This document shows positions 9,227 through 19,192 of a DNA stretch of 64,000 nt, one piece after another. Origin of the DNA: Vibrio aestuarianus (GTDB taxonomy: Bacteria > Pseudomonadota > Gammaproteobacteria > Enterobacterales > Vibrionaceae); the NCBI RefSeq assembly GCF_012395185.1, contig NZ_JAAZTU010000010.1:62001-126000 (forward strand). Direction: 5' to 3'. The notes under the pieces are model-generated. The model searched no databases. It saw only the letters and a list, made by a program, of their open reading frames with translations, and was not told the DNA's origin. Both the position numbers and the translations under genes were made by a program. How positions within the stretch are numbered: position 1 is the first letter of the stretch; every line of letters starts with the position of its first letter.

Positions 9227-9590
9227 AAAACTTCCCTCAAAGCTATGTTAAACCTTGCTGCCAATCAGCAGCACCGAAGCATTTTCGCTTAGCCAATCAA
9301 CAACCTATCGGCTCTACTTGAAAAGTGTATGCCAAGCTTCTGATTTTCGCCAACTTTTTTATTCTCAACAAAATTAATAATTTCATCAAAAAGACGCATA
9401 TCATGGCTATATAGCTAGTGTTTGGCATTGACGATTTCAAAAAAGTACTGATAATTTAGTGGTTTATGTCGAATTCACAAACCGACACAGAATTTCACAC
9501 TATGAACAACTATCATTATTTTTTTATGAAAAAATTTATTTTCTATAAAATCATAGACTTGTTGGCTGGGAAATTCATTGTTCAACGCAT
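9227..9590. other. AT-rich non-coding region upstream of ihfA
   Basis: No convincing gene. A 60-codon rightward frame at 9466-9648 runs through the pheT terminator and has no Shine-Dalgarno. The region should contain the ihfA promoter (leftward). I could not fix its -35/-10 or an IHF autoregulatory site with confidence. Confidence 0.4.
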
Positions 9591-9617
9591 AAAAAAGCAG
9601 GCTCTAATGAGCCTGCT
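9591..9617 (-). terminator. Terminator of the pheST operon
   Basis: A perfect 9-bp stem AGCAGGCTC (9596-9604) / GAGCCTGCT (9609-9617). On the minus strand it ends in a T-run (complement of AAAAAA at 9591-9596). Confidence 0.9.
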
Positions 9618-9644
9618 ACCTGTCACTAATTTGTTAAGTAGTGA

Positions 9645-12050
9645 TTAATCACGCAGTGCAGCATCATATTGCTCACCAACAGCAGAGACAATAGCGTCTA
9701 CCGCGCTAACAATATCGGCTTCTTCTAATGTACGCTCAAGCGACTGAAGGCTAAGCGCAATAGCCAAGCTCTTCTTACCCTCTTCCACACCTTTGCCTAC
9801 GTAAACGTCAAACAGTTTTGCGTCTTTTAGCAATTCACCACCAGCTGCACGACATGCATTTACTATGTCGCCTGATGCTACTGAGTCATCGACAACCAAT
9901 GCGATATCACGACGGTTAGATGGGAACTTAGAAAGCGAAACTGCTTCTGGAATTACTCGGCTGTCAATCGCAGACCACTCAATCTCAAATACGACCGTAC
10001 GACCATTCAAACCAAACTTGCGTTCAAGTTCTGGATGCACAGTACCAATCACACCAATAACTTCGCCATCAAGAATAACTGCAGCAGATTGTCCAGGGTG
10101 TAACGCAGGGTGCTTAACCGCTGTAAAGCTGTATGCTTTACCATTAGCCGTTAGTTCTAGAATCGCTTCTAGGTCGCCTTTCAAGTCAAAAAAGTCAACC
10201 GTCGCTGTTTCCATATTCCAATGTTCTTCACCACGAGTGCCTGAGATAACACCCGCTAGCATCGGTTCTTGACGCATGCCATTTTCTGCCGTTGCTTCAG
10301 GAATAAAACGCAGGCCATATTCGAATAAACGAACACGTGGCTGCTGACGTTTTTGGTTATGAACAACAGTATTTAATAGGCCTTGAATTAGACCTAGGCG
10401 CATGGCTGACATATCCGCAGAGATTGGATTTGGCAGAACCAATGGATCAATACCAGGAACCACTAACTTTTGCTGTTCAGGTTCAACAAAGCTATAAGTA
10501 ATAGCTTCATGATAACCACGATCAACCAGAAGGTTACGAACGCGTTTAAGCGGTAAATTAGCTTCTTTATGATCATTCATGCTCAACGCAGCAATAGGGG
10601 CTTGATTTGGGATGTTGTTGTAGCCGTATATACGACCCACTTCTTCGACCAAGTCTTGCTCTATCGCGATATCGAAACGCCATGTCGGTGCAGTTGCACT
10701 CCAACCTTCATCAGTCACTTCTACCGTCAAACCAAGACGCTGTAGAATCTCTACAACATCAGCATCTGAGATGGAGTGGCCTAGCAAATTGTCTAACTTA
10801 GTACGACGTAATGTAACCGTATTTGGCGTTGGAAGGTCTGTTGCAGACTCTACAGCAACCACAGGCGCGACTTCACCACCACAGATTTCAACTAGAAGCT
10901 CCGTTGCGCGCTCCATTGCGCTTGCTTGTAGTGCATAGTCGACACCACGTTCAAAACGCATTGAAGAATCTGTATGTAAGCCATAGCTGCGCGCACGACC
11001 ACGAATATGATCCGGTGCAAAGAATGCACACTCTAGCAATACATCTTTTGTTTCTGAACTAACGCCCGATCCTTCGCCACCAAAAATGCCCGCAATCGCT
11101 AATGCTTTATTGTGGTCGGCAACTACGAGTGTATCTGCATTTAATTCAGCTTCCGTACCATCAAGAAGCGTTAGCTTTTCACCTTGCTCAGCCAAACGAA
11201 CAACAATACCACCATCGATCTTAGCTAGATCAAAAGCATGCATTGGCTGGCCTTGTTCTAGCAAAACGTAGTTTGTAATATCCACGACAGGGTCGATAGA
11301 GCGAATACCACAACGACGCAGTTTTTCCTGCATCCATAGTGGGGTTTGCGCTTGAACATTCACATTCTTAACTACTCGGCCAAGATAACGTGGACATGCC
11401 GCTGGTGCTTGCACATCAATAGCGACAACATCATCAATAGCGACAACATCATCAATAGATGGCGTAACGCCTTTAGCCATTGGCTCTGTAACATCTGCAC
11501 GGTTTAAAACGCCAACTTCACGCGCAAGACCACGAATACTGAAGCAGTCTGCACGGTTAGCGGTTAAATCTACGTCTACCGTTACATCATCGAGATTAAG
11601 GAATTCACGGAAATCGGTACCGATAACGGCATCTTCAGCCAATTCCATAATACCATCTGATTCAACGTCAATACCTAGCTCAGTAAATGAGCAAAGCATA
11701 CCGTGAGAAGGTTGACCACGTAATTTTGCTTTTTTGATTTTGAAATCACCTGGCAGCACGGCGCCAACCGTAGCCACGGCAACTTTAATTCCTTGACGGC
11801 AGTTAGATGCACCACAAACGATGTCCAGTAGCTCTTCTTCGCCAACGTCAACTTTGGTGACGCGCAATTTGTCTGCGTCAGGGTGTTGAGCACACTCAAC
11901 GACCTGGCCTACTTTTACGCCAGTGAATTCGCCAGCTACAGGTAGAACATCGTCTACTTCTAAGCCAGCCATTGTGATTTGGTGTGTTAACTCGTCAGTT
12001 GTAACCGCAGGGCTTACCCACTCACGAAGCCATGATTCGCTGAATTTCAT
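9645..12050 (-). CDS. pheT: Phenylalanyl-tRNA synthetase beta subunit
   Basis: Large subunit of the alpha2beta2 PheRS. Domains in order: EMAP-type tRNA-binding domain (~40-150), B3/B4 editing domain, B5, the class II-like fold and the C-terminal FDX-ACB anticodon-binding domain (~705-800). The start [12 protein letters not shown] at 12050 fits homologues; the open frame upstream to 12125 overlaps pheS and is not coding. At 801 aa it is six residues longer than the E. coli protein. This equals one copy of an 18-bp direct repeat at 11415-11450 (residues ~201-212, IDDVVA twice). It lies 19 bp after pheS in one operon. Confidence 0.96.
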   Translation of the reverse strand: MKFSESWLREWVSPAVTTDELTHQITMAGLEVDDVLPVAGEFTGVKVGQVVECAQHPDADKLRVTKVDVGEEELLDIVCGASNCRQGIKVAVATVGAVLPGDFKIKKAKLRGQPSHGMLCSFTELGIDVESDGIMELAEDAVIGTDFREFLNLDDVTVDVDLTANRADCFSIRGLAREVGVLNRADVTEPMAKGVTPSIDDVVAIDDVVAIDVQAPAACPRYLGRVVKNVNVQAQTPLWMQEKLRRCGIRSIDPVVDITNYVLLEQGQPMHAFDLAKIDGGIVVRLAEQGEKLTLLDGTEAELNADTLVVADHNKALAIAGIFGGEGSGVSSETKDVLLECAFFAPDHIRGRARSYGLHTDSSMRFERGVDYALQASAMERATELLVEICGGEVAPVVAVESATDLPTPNTVTLRRTKLDNLLGHSISDADVVEILQRLGLTVEVTDEGWSATAPTWRFDIAIEQDLVEEVGRIYGYNNIPNQAPIAALSMNDHKEANLPLKRVRNLLVDRGYHEAITYSFVEPEQQKLVVPGIDPLVLPNPISADMSAMRLGLIQGLLNTVVHNQKRQQPRVRLFEYGLRFIPEATAENGMRQEPMLAGVISGTRGEEHWNMETATVDFFDLKGDLEAILELTANGKAYSFTAVKHPALHPGQSAAVILDGEVIGVIGTVHPELERKFGLNGRTVVFEIEWSAIDSRVIPEAVSLSKFPSNRRDIALVVDDSVASGDIVNACRAAGGELLKDAKLFDVYVGKGVEEGKKSLAIALSLQSLERTLEEADIVSAVDAIVSAVGEQYDAALRD
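11415..11450 (-). repeat. 18-bp in-frame tandem duplication inside pheT
   Basis: Two exact copies of an 18-bp unit (11415-11432 and 11433-11450), with the first 8 bp repeated a third time. It encodes IDDVVA twice between the tRNA-binding and B3/B4 domains and keeps the frame. Confidence 0.9.
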
Positions 12051-12069
12051 TGTATCTCTACCCTTTGAA

Positions 12070-13104
<1,035 letters not shown>

Positions 13105-13137
13105 TCAGATAGCTACACATAGTATCTAAAGCCACAA

Positions 13138-13191
13138 CTAAAGCCAAATTGAAATGATATCAAGCCTTTCTATTGGTGAAAAAAAACACAT
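13138..13191 (-). CDS. Possible pheST leader peptide (17 aa)
   Basis: A short frame upstream of pheS reads MCFFSPIERLDIISIWL, with a Phe-Phe pair early on. E. coli pheST is preceded by the Phe-rich leader PheM and an attenuator. Here there are only two Phe, the ribosome site is weak, and the following hairpin (AGATA/TATCT) is weak and lacks a T-run. Listed only as a candidate. Confidence 0.2.
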   Translation of the reverse strand: MCFFSPIERLDIISIWL

Positions 13192-13304
13192 TATCTTTGC
13201 TTTGTTGATTTGTCGCGGTCAACACATCCATCAATAGCTTGATATTTCCATTCGTAAGACCAATAACTATACCCAAACAATCATGTTTAATAAGAGAAAC
13301 ACAT

Positions 13305-13787
13305 ATGGACATTACCATTACTGAAATCACACCCTCCGATGATCAAGATATCTGTCACATCATCAAATCGGTAGGTGCAGAATTTGGCGCTGTTGGTGAG
13401 GGTTTTGGCCCTTCAGATGCAGAAGTTGAACAAATGAGCCAATACTACGGCATAGAAACAAAAAGTATTTATCTGGTCGCAAAAATGGATGGAAAAGTAA
13501 TGGGGGGGGCTGGTATCGCTGCATTTAATAGCAGTCAAGAGGTTTGCGAACTCAAAAAATTGTTCTTGTTGCCTGAAAGTCGCGGCCACGGATTAGGGAT
13601 AAAACTCAGTGAAACCTGCATGAAATACGCTAAAGATATGGGCTATCAATCGTGTTATTTAGACACATTATCCAATATGACATCGGCCATTCGTCTATAT
13701 GAGAAACTTGGGTTTTCCCACTTAAATGAGCCGATGGTCGGTACGGAGCACAATGGTTGCGATGTCTGGATGATCAAGGAGCTTTAG
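13305..13787 (+). CDS. GNAT family N-acetyltransferase
   Basis: A 160-aa protein. The acetyl-CoA-binding motif A is visible as LKKLFLLPESRGHGLGIKLS (R/Q-x2-G-x-G/A), followed by a C-terminal LYEKLGF typical of GNAT enzymes. I start at ATG 13305, which has an AAGAGA Shine-Dalgarno 7 bases upstream. The open frame back to 13239 lacks one. The stop codon abuts the stop codon of the convergent cyclase gene with no spacer. The substrate is unknown. Confidence 0.88.
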   Translation: MDITITEITPSDDQDICHIIKSVGAEFGAVGEGFGPSDAEVEQMSQYYGIETKSIYLVAKMDGKVMGGAGIAAFNSSQEVCELKKLFLLPESRGHGLGIKLSETCMKYAKDMGYQSCYLDTLSNMTSAIRLYEKLGFSHLNEPMVGTEHNGCDVWMIKEL

Positions 13788-14897
13788 TTACATCGTTGGA
13801 TAAACGCAATTCTTACCAGCTTGTTTAGCCTTATACAGTGCGTTATCCGCCTCTTTGATTAATTCATCGTATATTTTCATATCGGCACTGATTGCCGCGA
13901 CACCAATACTGATACTTCCACGCCAATCTGTTGCCCCGGTGCTAACACGCATTTTGGAAACACGTTGGCGCGTTGATTCAGCAATATGCAGGCCGCCTTT
14001 TAGATCAGTATGCGGGCATATAACGAAAAACTCATCGCCCCCAAGACGACATACAATGTCATCACTACGGAAGGCATATTTTAATTCGTGAGCCAGCTCA
14101 ATCAACACCTTATCTCCTGCATCATGACCACAGCTATCATTAATTACTTTAAAATGATCGGCATCGATCATGATGCAAACTAATGGATATCGATGTTGCA
14201 CAGCTTCTGTCCAACATACATGCAAGTGATGCATAGCACTACGGCGATTAGGAAGCGACGTCAGTGCATCGGTTAGCGACAACTCTTCTAAACGTTTATT
14301 CGCCTCTAATAGCTGTTTAGTCCGTTCCTCAACTTTATATTCAAGTGATTGGTTGAGTTTTAGTAGCTCCTTATTGCGCATCGATACTTGTTCAAATAAA
14401 CCATTCAACGCATTTAACAGTGGCTCTGTTGCAGAGTCTCGCTGCCGTTCTTCTTGTCTGTACGCTTCTTCAGACGATAGACCTGACTCAATAGCCTTTA
14501 TCTGCCGAGCCAAGTTTTGATCAATACCGAGTATGTGATAAGCCAACCAGTGAATTAAAAAATCCAACAATTGTTCTGCCGAGCCGTCATCCTGTTGATG
14601 AATAAAACTCTGCATACTCGCAACTTCAGCCATAAAAGCTCTATGGACCTTAATATGCTGTTCTATATGGCTAGGATAAACTCCTTTGTTTCTCATCAAT
14701 TGCTCTTCTTCCTTAAAATGGAATTCGGCATATCGAGAAAGTTCAAAAAGTGCGACTCGAACATCTTCTTCTGCAATATTATTTTCAGAAATAAGCGCAC
14801 CATATTGGTTGATGATCCCAACCAAATATTGATGTTGTTCATCAACATCGCCAATTCCCGTTTCAAAATGTTTATCCCAAAGAAATGATTTCGTCAC
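13788..14897 (-). CDS. Bacteriohemerythrin-GGDEF diguanylate cyclase
   Basis: Soluble c-di-GMP synthase with an O2-binding diiron sensor. With a GTG start at 14897 (GGTGG Shine-Dalgarno) the hemerythrin ligands fall at H22, H60, E64, H77, H81, H121 and D126, nearly the numbering of single-domain bacteriohemerythrins. TTG/GTG starts up to 14933 are possible; there is no ATG. A coiled-coil (~165-205) links to a C-terminal GGDEF domain with intact GGDEF and an upstream RSDD inhibitory site (RxxD five residues before GGDEF). V. cholerae has such a protein (VC1216 as I recall), whose cyclase activity responds to oxygen and iron redox state. Confidence 0.92.
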   Translation of the reverse strand: MTKSFLWDKHFETGIGDVDEQHQYLVGIINQYGALISENNIAEEDVRVALFELSRYAEFHFKEEEQLMRNKGVYPSHIEQHIKVHRAFMAEVASMQSFIHQQDDGSAEQLLDFLIHWLAYHILGIDQNLARQIKAIESGLSSEEAYRQEERQRDSATEPLLNALNGLFEQVSMRNKELLKLNQSLEYKVEERTKQLLEANKRLEELSLTDALTSLPNRRSAMHHLHVCWTEAVQHRYPLVCIMIDADHFKVINDSCGHDAGDKVLIELAHELKYAFRSDDIVCRLGGDEFFVICPHTDLKGGLHIAESTRQRVSKMRVSTGATDWRGSISIGVAAISADMKIYDELIKEADNALYKAKQAGKNCVYPTM

Positions 14898-14955
14898 ACT
14901 ATCCACCCATAAAGCCTGCAACCATACAGACAATAAACACTAATCCATGAAAATA

Positions 14956-15083
14956 TATACCCAAACTACTAGGAGTTGCAGGTAGGCGGCAAGTGAGAGA
15001 ATCCCCATGAGCATAGATAAACTATGTGATTGGGGTAAGCAAACGTAGCCAACACCGCTGCAACTTCAAATAGGAAGGGTGTA
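14956..15083. repeat. ERIC (enterobacterial repetitive intergenic consensus) element, near full length
   Basis: 128 bp with TATACCC/GGGTGTA ends and arms AGTTGCAG/CTGCAACT. The core has AATCCCCATGAGCATAG and CTATGTGATTGGGGT, which match the classical ERIC core on both sides of its central palindrome, and the flanks GGCGGCAAGTGAG and GTAGCCAAC are also ERIC-like. It lies in the gap between the tRNA operon and the cyclase gene. A related degenerate copy is at 45419-45541. Confidence 0.85.
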
Positions 15084-15190
15084 GTGGAATTATATATCAA
15101 TTTATTCACAGCCACTGAGTCAGAAATGAAAACTATATGTTCTCTATCAGCATCATCGATCACAGATTAGAAATTTAAGATAGGGGAACT

Positions 15191-15228
15191 AAAAGCGTGA
15201 CCTCAACCTTACCAAGGTTGCGCTACGC
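15191..15228 (-). pseudogene. tRNA-Gly remnant (anticodon arm only)
   Basis: Unit 1 keeps the anticodon stem, but the loop triplet reads GGT instead of GCC. The D-arm and acceptor 5' strand are replaced by unrelated sequence. Cannot form a tRNA. Confidence 0.6.
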
Positions 15229-15257
15229 ACAAAGAAAAATGCTGAGTATTTAGATGT

Positions 15258-15290
15258 AAAAAAGCCCCAACATTTCTGCTGAGACTTTAA
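15258..15290 (-). terminator. Diverged terminator copy in repeat unit 1
   Basis: Same hairpin as at 15396-15428 but with several G-T wobble pairs. A T-run follows on the minus strand. Confidence 0.55.
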
Positions 15291-15293
15291 TTT

Positions 15294-15386
15294 TGGAGCG
15301 ACACACGAGGTTCGCTTTCTTTTGAACTAAAAGCGTGACCTCAACCTTGCCAAGGTTGCACTACGCGCAAGGAAAAATGCCGAGTA
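15294..15386 (-). pseudogene. Decayed tRNA-Gly copy
   Basis: Keeps the CCA-bearing 3' acceptor strand and T-stem half exactly (TGGAGCGACACACGAGGTTCG on the plus strand) and the anticodon stem. A ~14-base insertion disrupts the T arm, the loop triplet is GGC, and the 5' half is lost. Confidence 0.65.
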
Positions 15387-15395
15387 TTTAGATGT

Positions 15396-15428
15396 AAAAA
15401 AGCCCCAGCATTTTCGCTGAGGCTTTAA
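15396..15428 (-). terminator. Terminator following the last intact tRNA-Gly
   Basis: On the minus strand AGCCTCAGC - loop - GCTGGGGCT (one G-T pair) followed by six T, starting four bases after the CCA of tRNA-Gly. Plus-strand stems are 15401-15409 and 15416-15424. Confidence 0.85.
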
Positions 15429-15431
15429 TTT

Positions 15432-15507
15432 TGGAGCGACACACGAGGTTCGAACTCGTGACCTCAACCTTGGCAAGGTTGCGCTCTACCAACTGAGCTA
15501 GTGTCGC
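15432..15507 (-). tRNA. tRNA-Gly (GCC)
   Basis: A 76-nt cloverleaf with encoded CCA. The anticodon loop TTGCCAA gives GCC and the T arm GAGGTTCGAACCTC is intact. Last functional gene of the Cys-Gly-Leu-Gly operon. Confidence 0.96.
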
Positions 15508-15530
15508 ATACTGCTTATGCAGTTAAAAGA

Positions 15531-15617
15531 TGGTGCCCCGGGCCGGACTTGAACCGGCACGACTCGAAAGTCGAGGGATTTTAAATCCCTTGTGTCTACC
15601 AATTTCACCACCAGGGC
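15531..15617 (-). tRNA. tRNA-Leu (UAA)
   Basis: An 87-nt class II tRNA with a long variable arm and encoded CCA. Anticodon loop TTTAAAA gives UAA. The 7-bp acceptor stem starts GCCCTGG. Confidence 0.96.
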
Positions 15618-15703
15618 ACGCAATTCTTGATTGCGATGCTGTTTACAAAATTAAGTAACACCATCTTAAAGATATCGAAATTAGATTCAATATCGCAAAA
15701 TTC

Positions 15704-15779
15704 TGGAGCGACACACGAGGTTCGAACTCGTGACCTCAACCTTGGCAAGGTTGCGCTCTACCAACTGAGCTAGTGTCGC
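15704..15779 (-). tRNA. tRNA-Gly (GCC), second copy
   Basis: Identical to the copy at 15432-15507 as far as I can read. 76 nt with encoded CCA. Confidence 0.96.
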
Positions 15780-15782
15780 AAA

Positions 15783-15856
15783 TGGAGGCGCGTCCCGGAG
15801 TCGAACCGAGGTCCACGGATTTGCAATCCGCTGCATAGCCCCTCTGCCAACGCGCC
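15783..15856 (-). tRNA. tRNA-Cys (GCA)
   Basis: 74 nt with encoded CCA, acceptor GGCGCGT and anticodon loop with GCA. First gene of the tRNA operon. Confidence 0.96.
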
Positions 15857-15911
15857 TCTGTTACTTCAATCGAAGCGCTACTTTGTTGCGTTCCTCTTGA
15901 GTACGGGATGC

Positions 15912-15939
15912 ATTCTACGGATTCGATGAAATGAGTCAA
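15912..15939 (-). promoter_or_regulatory. Promoter of the tRNA operon
   Basis: On the minus strand TTGACT (15939-15934), 16-bp spacer, TAGAAT (15917-15912), then a GC-rich GCATCCCG discriminator. Such discriminators are typical of stringently controlled stable-RNA promoters. Confidence 0.75.
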
Positions 15940-16087
15940 CACTATTTTTTTAGTTTTTAAATCGTTTGACTACTTTGCATTCAAAAACGGCTGATTTGCT
16001 CAATTTAATAGCAAAATATGGCGTCATTTCTATGAGATAACTGTACTTTACCGCAGATAAAAACCGATAACAGAACCGACTAAACGT

Positions 16088-16109
16088 AAAAAACGGGCCG
16101 TAGCCCGTT
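16088..16109 (-). terminator. Terminator of the varA-uvrC-pgsA run
   Basis: A 7-bp stem AACGGGC (16092-16098) / GCCCGTT (16103-16109) with a T-run on the minus strand, just after the pgsA stop. Confidence 0.85.
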
Positions 16110-16111
16110 AT

Positions 16112-16669
16112 TTAATGATGTTCTTCATTGAGGAGGTCATCTTTGGCCGCCATCAAATATTGAGCCATAGACCAATACGTCAATACTGTGGCGACATAAA
16201 GCGCAGCATAACCTAACCAGACCATCCAATCGTCATAACGCCAGATAAGGATCCATAGTGCGAACATTTGCGTAACGGTTTTAACTTTCCCCACCCAAGA
16301 AACCGCCACACTGGCACGTTTGCCAATTTCTGCCATCCACTCTCTTAATGCCGAGATAATGATTTCACGAGCAATCATTGTGACCGCAGGAATGGTAATC
16401 CAAATGCTATGATAATGCTCAGTAATCAAAATAAGTGCTGTGGCAACTAAGACTTTATCAGCAACAGGATCGATAAAAGCACCAAAACGAGAGGTTTGGC
16501 CTAGTTTACGCGCCAACATTCCATCAAGCCAATCGGTAAACCCTGCGACCCAAAACACCATTGCTGCCGCAAAAGGCCCCCAGCCATAAGGAAGGTAGAA
16601 TACAACGACAAATACCGGTATAAGGAAAAGTCGTAACAAAGACAAAATGTTGGGAATATTTAAACGCAT
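16112..16669 (-). CDS. pgsA: CDP-diacylglycerol-glycerol-3-phosphate 3-phosphatidyltransferase
   Basis: Integral membrane enzyme making phosphatidylglycerophosphate, the committed step to phosphatidylglycerol and cardiolipin. 185 aa with about four to five membrane spans. The CDP-alcohol phosphotransferase motif D-G-x2-A-R-x8-G-x3-D-x3-D is intact ([17 protein letters not shown] then IDPVADK, residues ~48-72). It follows uvrC by 46 bp and precedes a terminator, as in other gamma-proteobacteria. Confidence 0.97.
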   Translation of the reverse strand: MRLNIPNILSLLRLFLIPVFVVVFYLPYGWGPFAAAMVFWVAGFTDWLDGMLARKLGQTSRFGAFIDPVADKVLVATALILITEHYHSIWITIPAVTMIAREIIISALREWMAEIGKRASVAVSWVGKVKTVTQMFALWILIWRYDDWMVWLGYAALYVATVLTYWSMAQYLMAAKDDLLNEEHH

Positions 16670-16715
16670 ATTTTTAGGCTCTTATCCATGGCGCGTTAAT
16701 GTTGCGTCATTTTAC

Positions 16716-18548
16716 TTATTGTTTCAATGCCTGATAAATGTTTTCAGCTAAAGAATGGCTGATCCCCGGCACTTTGGCGATTTCTTCAACAGTTGCCCGC
16801 TTCAACTCTTGTAATCCACCCATATACTTTAATAAGGATTGTCGGCGCTTTGGTCCTACCCCTTCAATCTCTTCTAACGCACTCGTTCTACGGGTTTTTC
16901 CGCGCTTGGCTCGATGACCAGCAATAGCATGATTGTGGCTTTCATCCCGAATATGTTGGATAAGGTGTAAAGCAGGCGCATCACTAGGAAGATTAAACTC
17001 CTCACCTTCTATAGTCACCAGTGTTTCCAAGCCCGGTTTACGAGTTATCCCTTTAGCGATACCAATCAATATCGGCCTTTTAGGCCAATCTTGCCAATGC
17101 GCGGTGATGATTTGATGCGCTCGATTGAGTTGGCCTTTACCGCCATCAATAAAAATCACATCCGGTATTTTTTCGACATCAATTTGTTTTGAATATCGAC
17201 GTTCTAGTACCTGCCCCATCGCGGCGTAGTCATCACCTCCGGTAATGCCAGTGATGTTATAACGACGATATTCTTGCTTCACCGGACCTTCTTGATTAAA
17301 GACCACGCAAGATGCAATGGTGCTTTCTCCCATGGTGTGCGAAATATCAAAACACTCCATGCGCATAATATTTTCAACGCCTAATACCGACTGAAGTGCT
17401 TTAAAACGCTGGCCGATAGTCATCCGATGATTAATTTTGGTTGTAATTGCGGTCAATGCATTGGTGTTCGCCAATTTCAAGTATCGACCACGTGTACGAG
17501 TAGGACTGACATGAAAAGAGATTTTACGACCAGCGACACTTTGCAATGCATCTTGTAATGGCTTTGCATCTTCAAGCAATCCTGAATTTAAAATAATGCG
17601 GCTAGGGATCGTACGAGCCTCATTGTGGTTTAAATAGTATTGACTTAAAAAGCTATCGAACACCTCTTCTTGAGTGGTGTTATTGGGAATTTTAGGGAAA
17701 TGGCTGCGGCTTCCGAGGATTTTACCTTGGCGGATCATTAAAATATGAATACACGCAATGCCACTTTCTTGAGCAAAACCTAAGACATCCATATCGTCCA
17801 TGCTATCTTCGGAAACAAACTGTTGCTCTTGAACGCGTCGTATGGCTTGAATTTGGTCTCGAAATTGAGCCGCTTGCTCAAATTGAAGCGTTTGGCTCGC
17901 TTGCTCCATTTTCTGAATCAAGATTTCCAATACTTGGTTGTCTTTGCCTTGTAAGAATAAGCGCACGAAATTGACTAACTCAGCATATTGTTGATCAGAA
18001 ATGATGCTGCTGACACAAGGCGCAGCACAACGGCCAATTTGATACATTAGACACGGTCGCGTTCGGTTACTGTACACCGTATCCTCACACTGCCGAACTG
18101 GGAATATTTTCTGGATGAGATGCAAAGATTCCCGAACCGCACCCGAATCAGGATACGGGCCAAAATACTCTCCTTTGCGCTTTTTTGCACCTCGGTGCAA
18201 AGAGAGCCGAGGGTGTTTATGCCCACTGATAAAAATATACGGATAAGACTTGTCATCGCGCAATAACACATTGTATTTAGGTAAATACTGCTTAATATAA
18301 TTGTGTTCGAGGATCAACGCTTCCGTTTCAGTATGCGTTACGGTAACGTCAATTTTGGCGATATGGCTAACAAGCGCGCGCGTTTTCTCGCTATCGATGT
18401 TTTTCCGAAAGTAACTAGAAAGGCGCTTTTTGAGGTCTTTAGCTTTGCCAACATAAATAATATCAGCCTCGGCGTTATACATTCTGTACACACCGGGCTG
18501 ATTAGTGACTGTTTTAAGGAAAGCAGCCGAATCAAACGGAATCGTCAC
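16716..18548 (-). CDS. uvrC: Excinuclease ABC subunit C
   Basis: Endonuclease that makes both incisions in nucleotide excision repair. 610 aa with, in order, the GIY-YIG domain (GVYRMY...[10 protein letters not shown], ~19-40), the UVR UvrB-binding motif (~205-240), the RNase H-like C-terminal nuclease and tandem helix-hairpin-helix motifs ([13 protein letters not shown]). The start is GTG at 18548. Its first base is the last base of the varA stop (TAGTG), so the two genes are translationally coupled, as with uvrY-uvrC in E. coli. Confidence 0.97.
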   Translation of the reverse strand: MTIPFDSAAFLKTVTNQPGVYRMYNAEADIIYVGKAKDLKKRLSSYFRKNIDSEKTRALVSHIAKIDVTVTHTETEALILEHNYIKQYLPKYNVLLRDDKSYPYIFISGHKHPRLSLHRGAKKRKGEYFGPYPDSGAVRESLHLIQKIFPVRQCEDTVYSNRTRPCLMYQIGRCAAPCVSSIISDQQYAELVNFVRLFLQGKDNQVLEILIQKMEQASQTLQFEQAAQFRDQIQAIRRVQEQQFVSEDSMDDMDVLGFAQESGIACIHILMIRQGKILGSRSHFPKIPNNTTQEEVFDSFLSQYYLNHNEARTIPSRIILNSGLLEDAKPLQDALQSVAGRKISFHVSPTRTRGRYLKLANTNALTAITTKINHRMTIGQRFKALQSVLGVENIMRMECFDISHTMGESTIASCVVFNQEGPVKQEYRRYNITGITGGDDYAAMGQVLERRYSKQIDVEKIPDVIFIDGGKGQLNRAHQIITAHWQDWPKRPILIGIAKGITRKPGLETLVTIEGEEFNLPSDAPALHLIQHIRDESHNHAIAGHRAKRGKTRRTSALEEIEGVGPKRRQSLLKYMGGLQELKRATVEEIAKVPGISHSLAENIYQALKQ

Positions 18549-19192
18549 TACAGGGTCTCAGTGTCTAACATTCCGTGTCGAATAGCTAAGTGAGTCAACT
18601 CTACATCACCATTAATAGCCAGTTTGCTGAATAGACGGTAGCGATAACTGTTCACCGTTTTAGGGCTAAGGTTAAGCTGCTCAGAAATATCCGTCACTTT
18701 CTGACCTTTAGTGATCATCATCATGATCTGCAACTCTCTTTCTGAGAGATCAGCAAATGGATTTTCAGAAGCTGGTGAAAATTGGCTTAATGCCATTTGC
18801 TGAGCGATCTCTGGTGAAATATAGCGTTGACCACTATTCACTATCCGAATCGCATTGACCATTTCGTCAGGACCAGCCCCTTTGGTTAAATAACCGGCGG
18901 CTCCTGCTTGCATCACTTTGGTAGGAAACGGGTTTTCAGTATGAACAGTCAACACTATAATTTTTACGTCTGGGTTAAAACGTAAAATCTTTTTCGTTGC
19001 TTCTAAACCACCGATCCCCGGCATATTCATATCCATTAAAACAACGTCGACATGATTGTTGCGACACCATTTTACAGATTCTTCACCGCTGACAGCTTCC
19101 CCTACTACGTTCATTCCACGGACGTCTTCAATAATACGTCGTATCCCTGTGCGAACCAGCTCGTGATCATCTACAAGGAAAACACTAATCAC
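18548..19192 (-). CDS. varA: Two-component response regulator VarA (UvrY/GacA type)
   Basis: NarL/FixJ-type regulator paired with the BarA/VarS sensor, which elsewhere activates Csr small RNAs and controls virulence and biofilm. The receiver domain has the acidic pair D8-D9, phospho-acceptor D54 (VLMDMNMPG) and K~104. A LuxR-type helix-turn-helix ([10 protein letters not shown]...TVNSYRYRL) ends the 214-aa protein. I chose a GTG start at 19192 because GGAG lies 8 bases upstream and homologues begin [10 protein letters not shown]. The open frame to 19231 adds 13 residues without support. Confidence 0.93.
   Translation of the reverse strand: MISVFLVDDHELVRTGIRRIIEDVRGMNVVGEAVSGEESVKWCRNNHVDVVLMDMNMPGIGGLEATKKILRFNPDVKIIVLTVHTENPFPTKVMQAGAAGYLTKGAGPDEMVNAIRIVNSGQRYISPEIAQQMALSQFSPASENPFADLSERELQIMMMITKGQKVTDISEQLNLSPKTVNSYRYRLFSKLAINGDVELTHLAIRHGMLDTETL

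Larger units (their letters stand above)
15186..15461 (-). repeat. Two tandem 138-bp tRNA-derived units at the 3' end of the tRNA operon
   Basis: Unit 1 starts at 15186 and unit 2 at 15324. GAACTAAAAGCGTGACCTCA and TTTTGGAGCGACACACGAGG each recur exactly 138 bp apart. Each unit holds a tRNA-Gly anticodon-arm remnant, a spacer, a terminator hairpin and a tRNA-Gly 3' end. The second unit's tRNA 3' end is part of the intact tRNA-Gly at 15432-15507. The layout resembles the E. coli tyrT/rtT repeats. Confidence 0.85.

Noticed and set aside
8913-9251. 112-codon rightward frame opposite ihfA
   Set aside because: It is the antisense shadow of the strongly conserved ihfA gene.
9466-9648. 60-codon rightward frame
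   Set aside because: No ribosome site, AT-rich composition, and it runs through the pheT terminator.
14969-15163. 64-codon leftward frame
   Set aside because: It is mostly ERIC sequence, where open frames are common by chance.
15736-15942. 68-codon leftward frame
   Set aside because: It spans tRNA-Cys and tRNA-Gly and their promoter.
16042-16058. CTGT-N8-GCAG, SOS-box-like
   Set aside because: One key base off and not next to any promoter of a plausible SOS gene.
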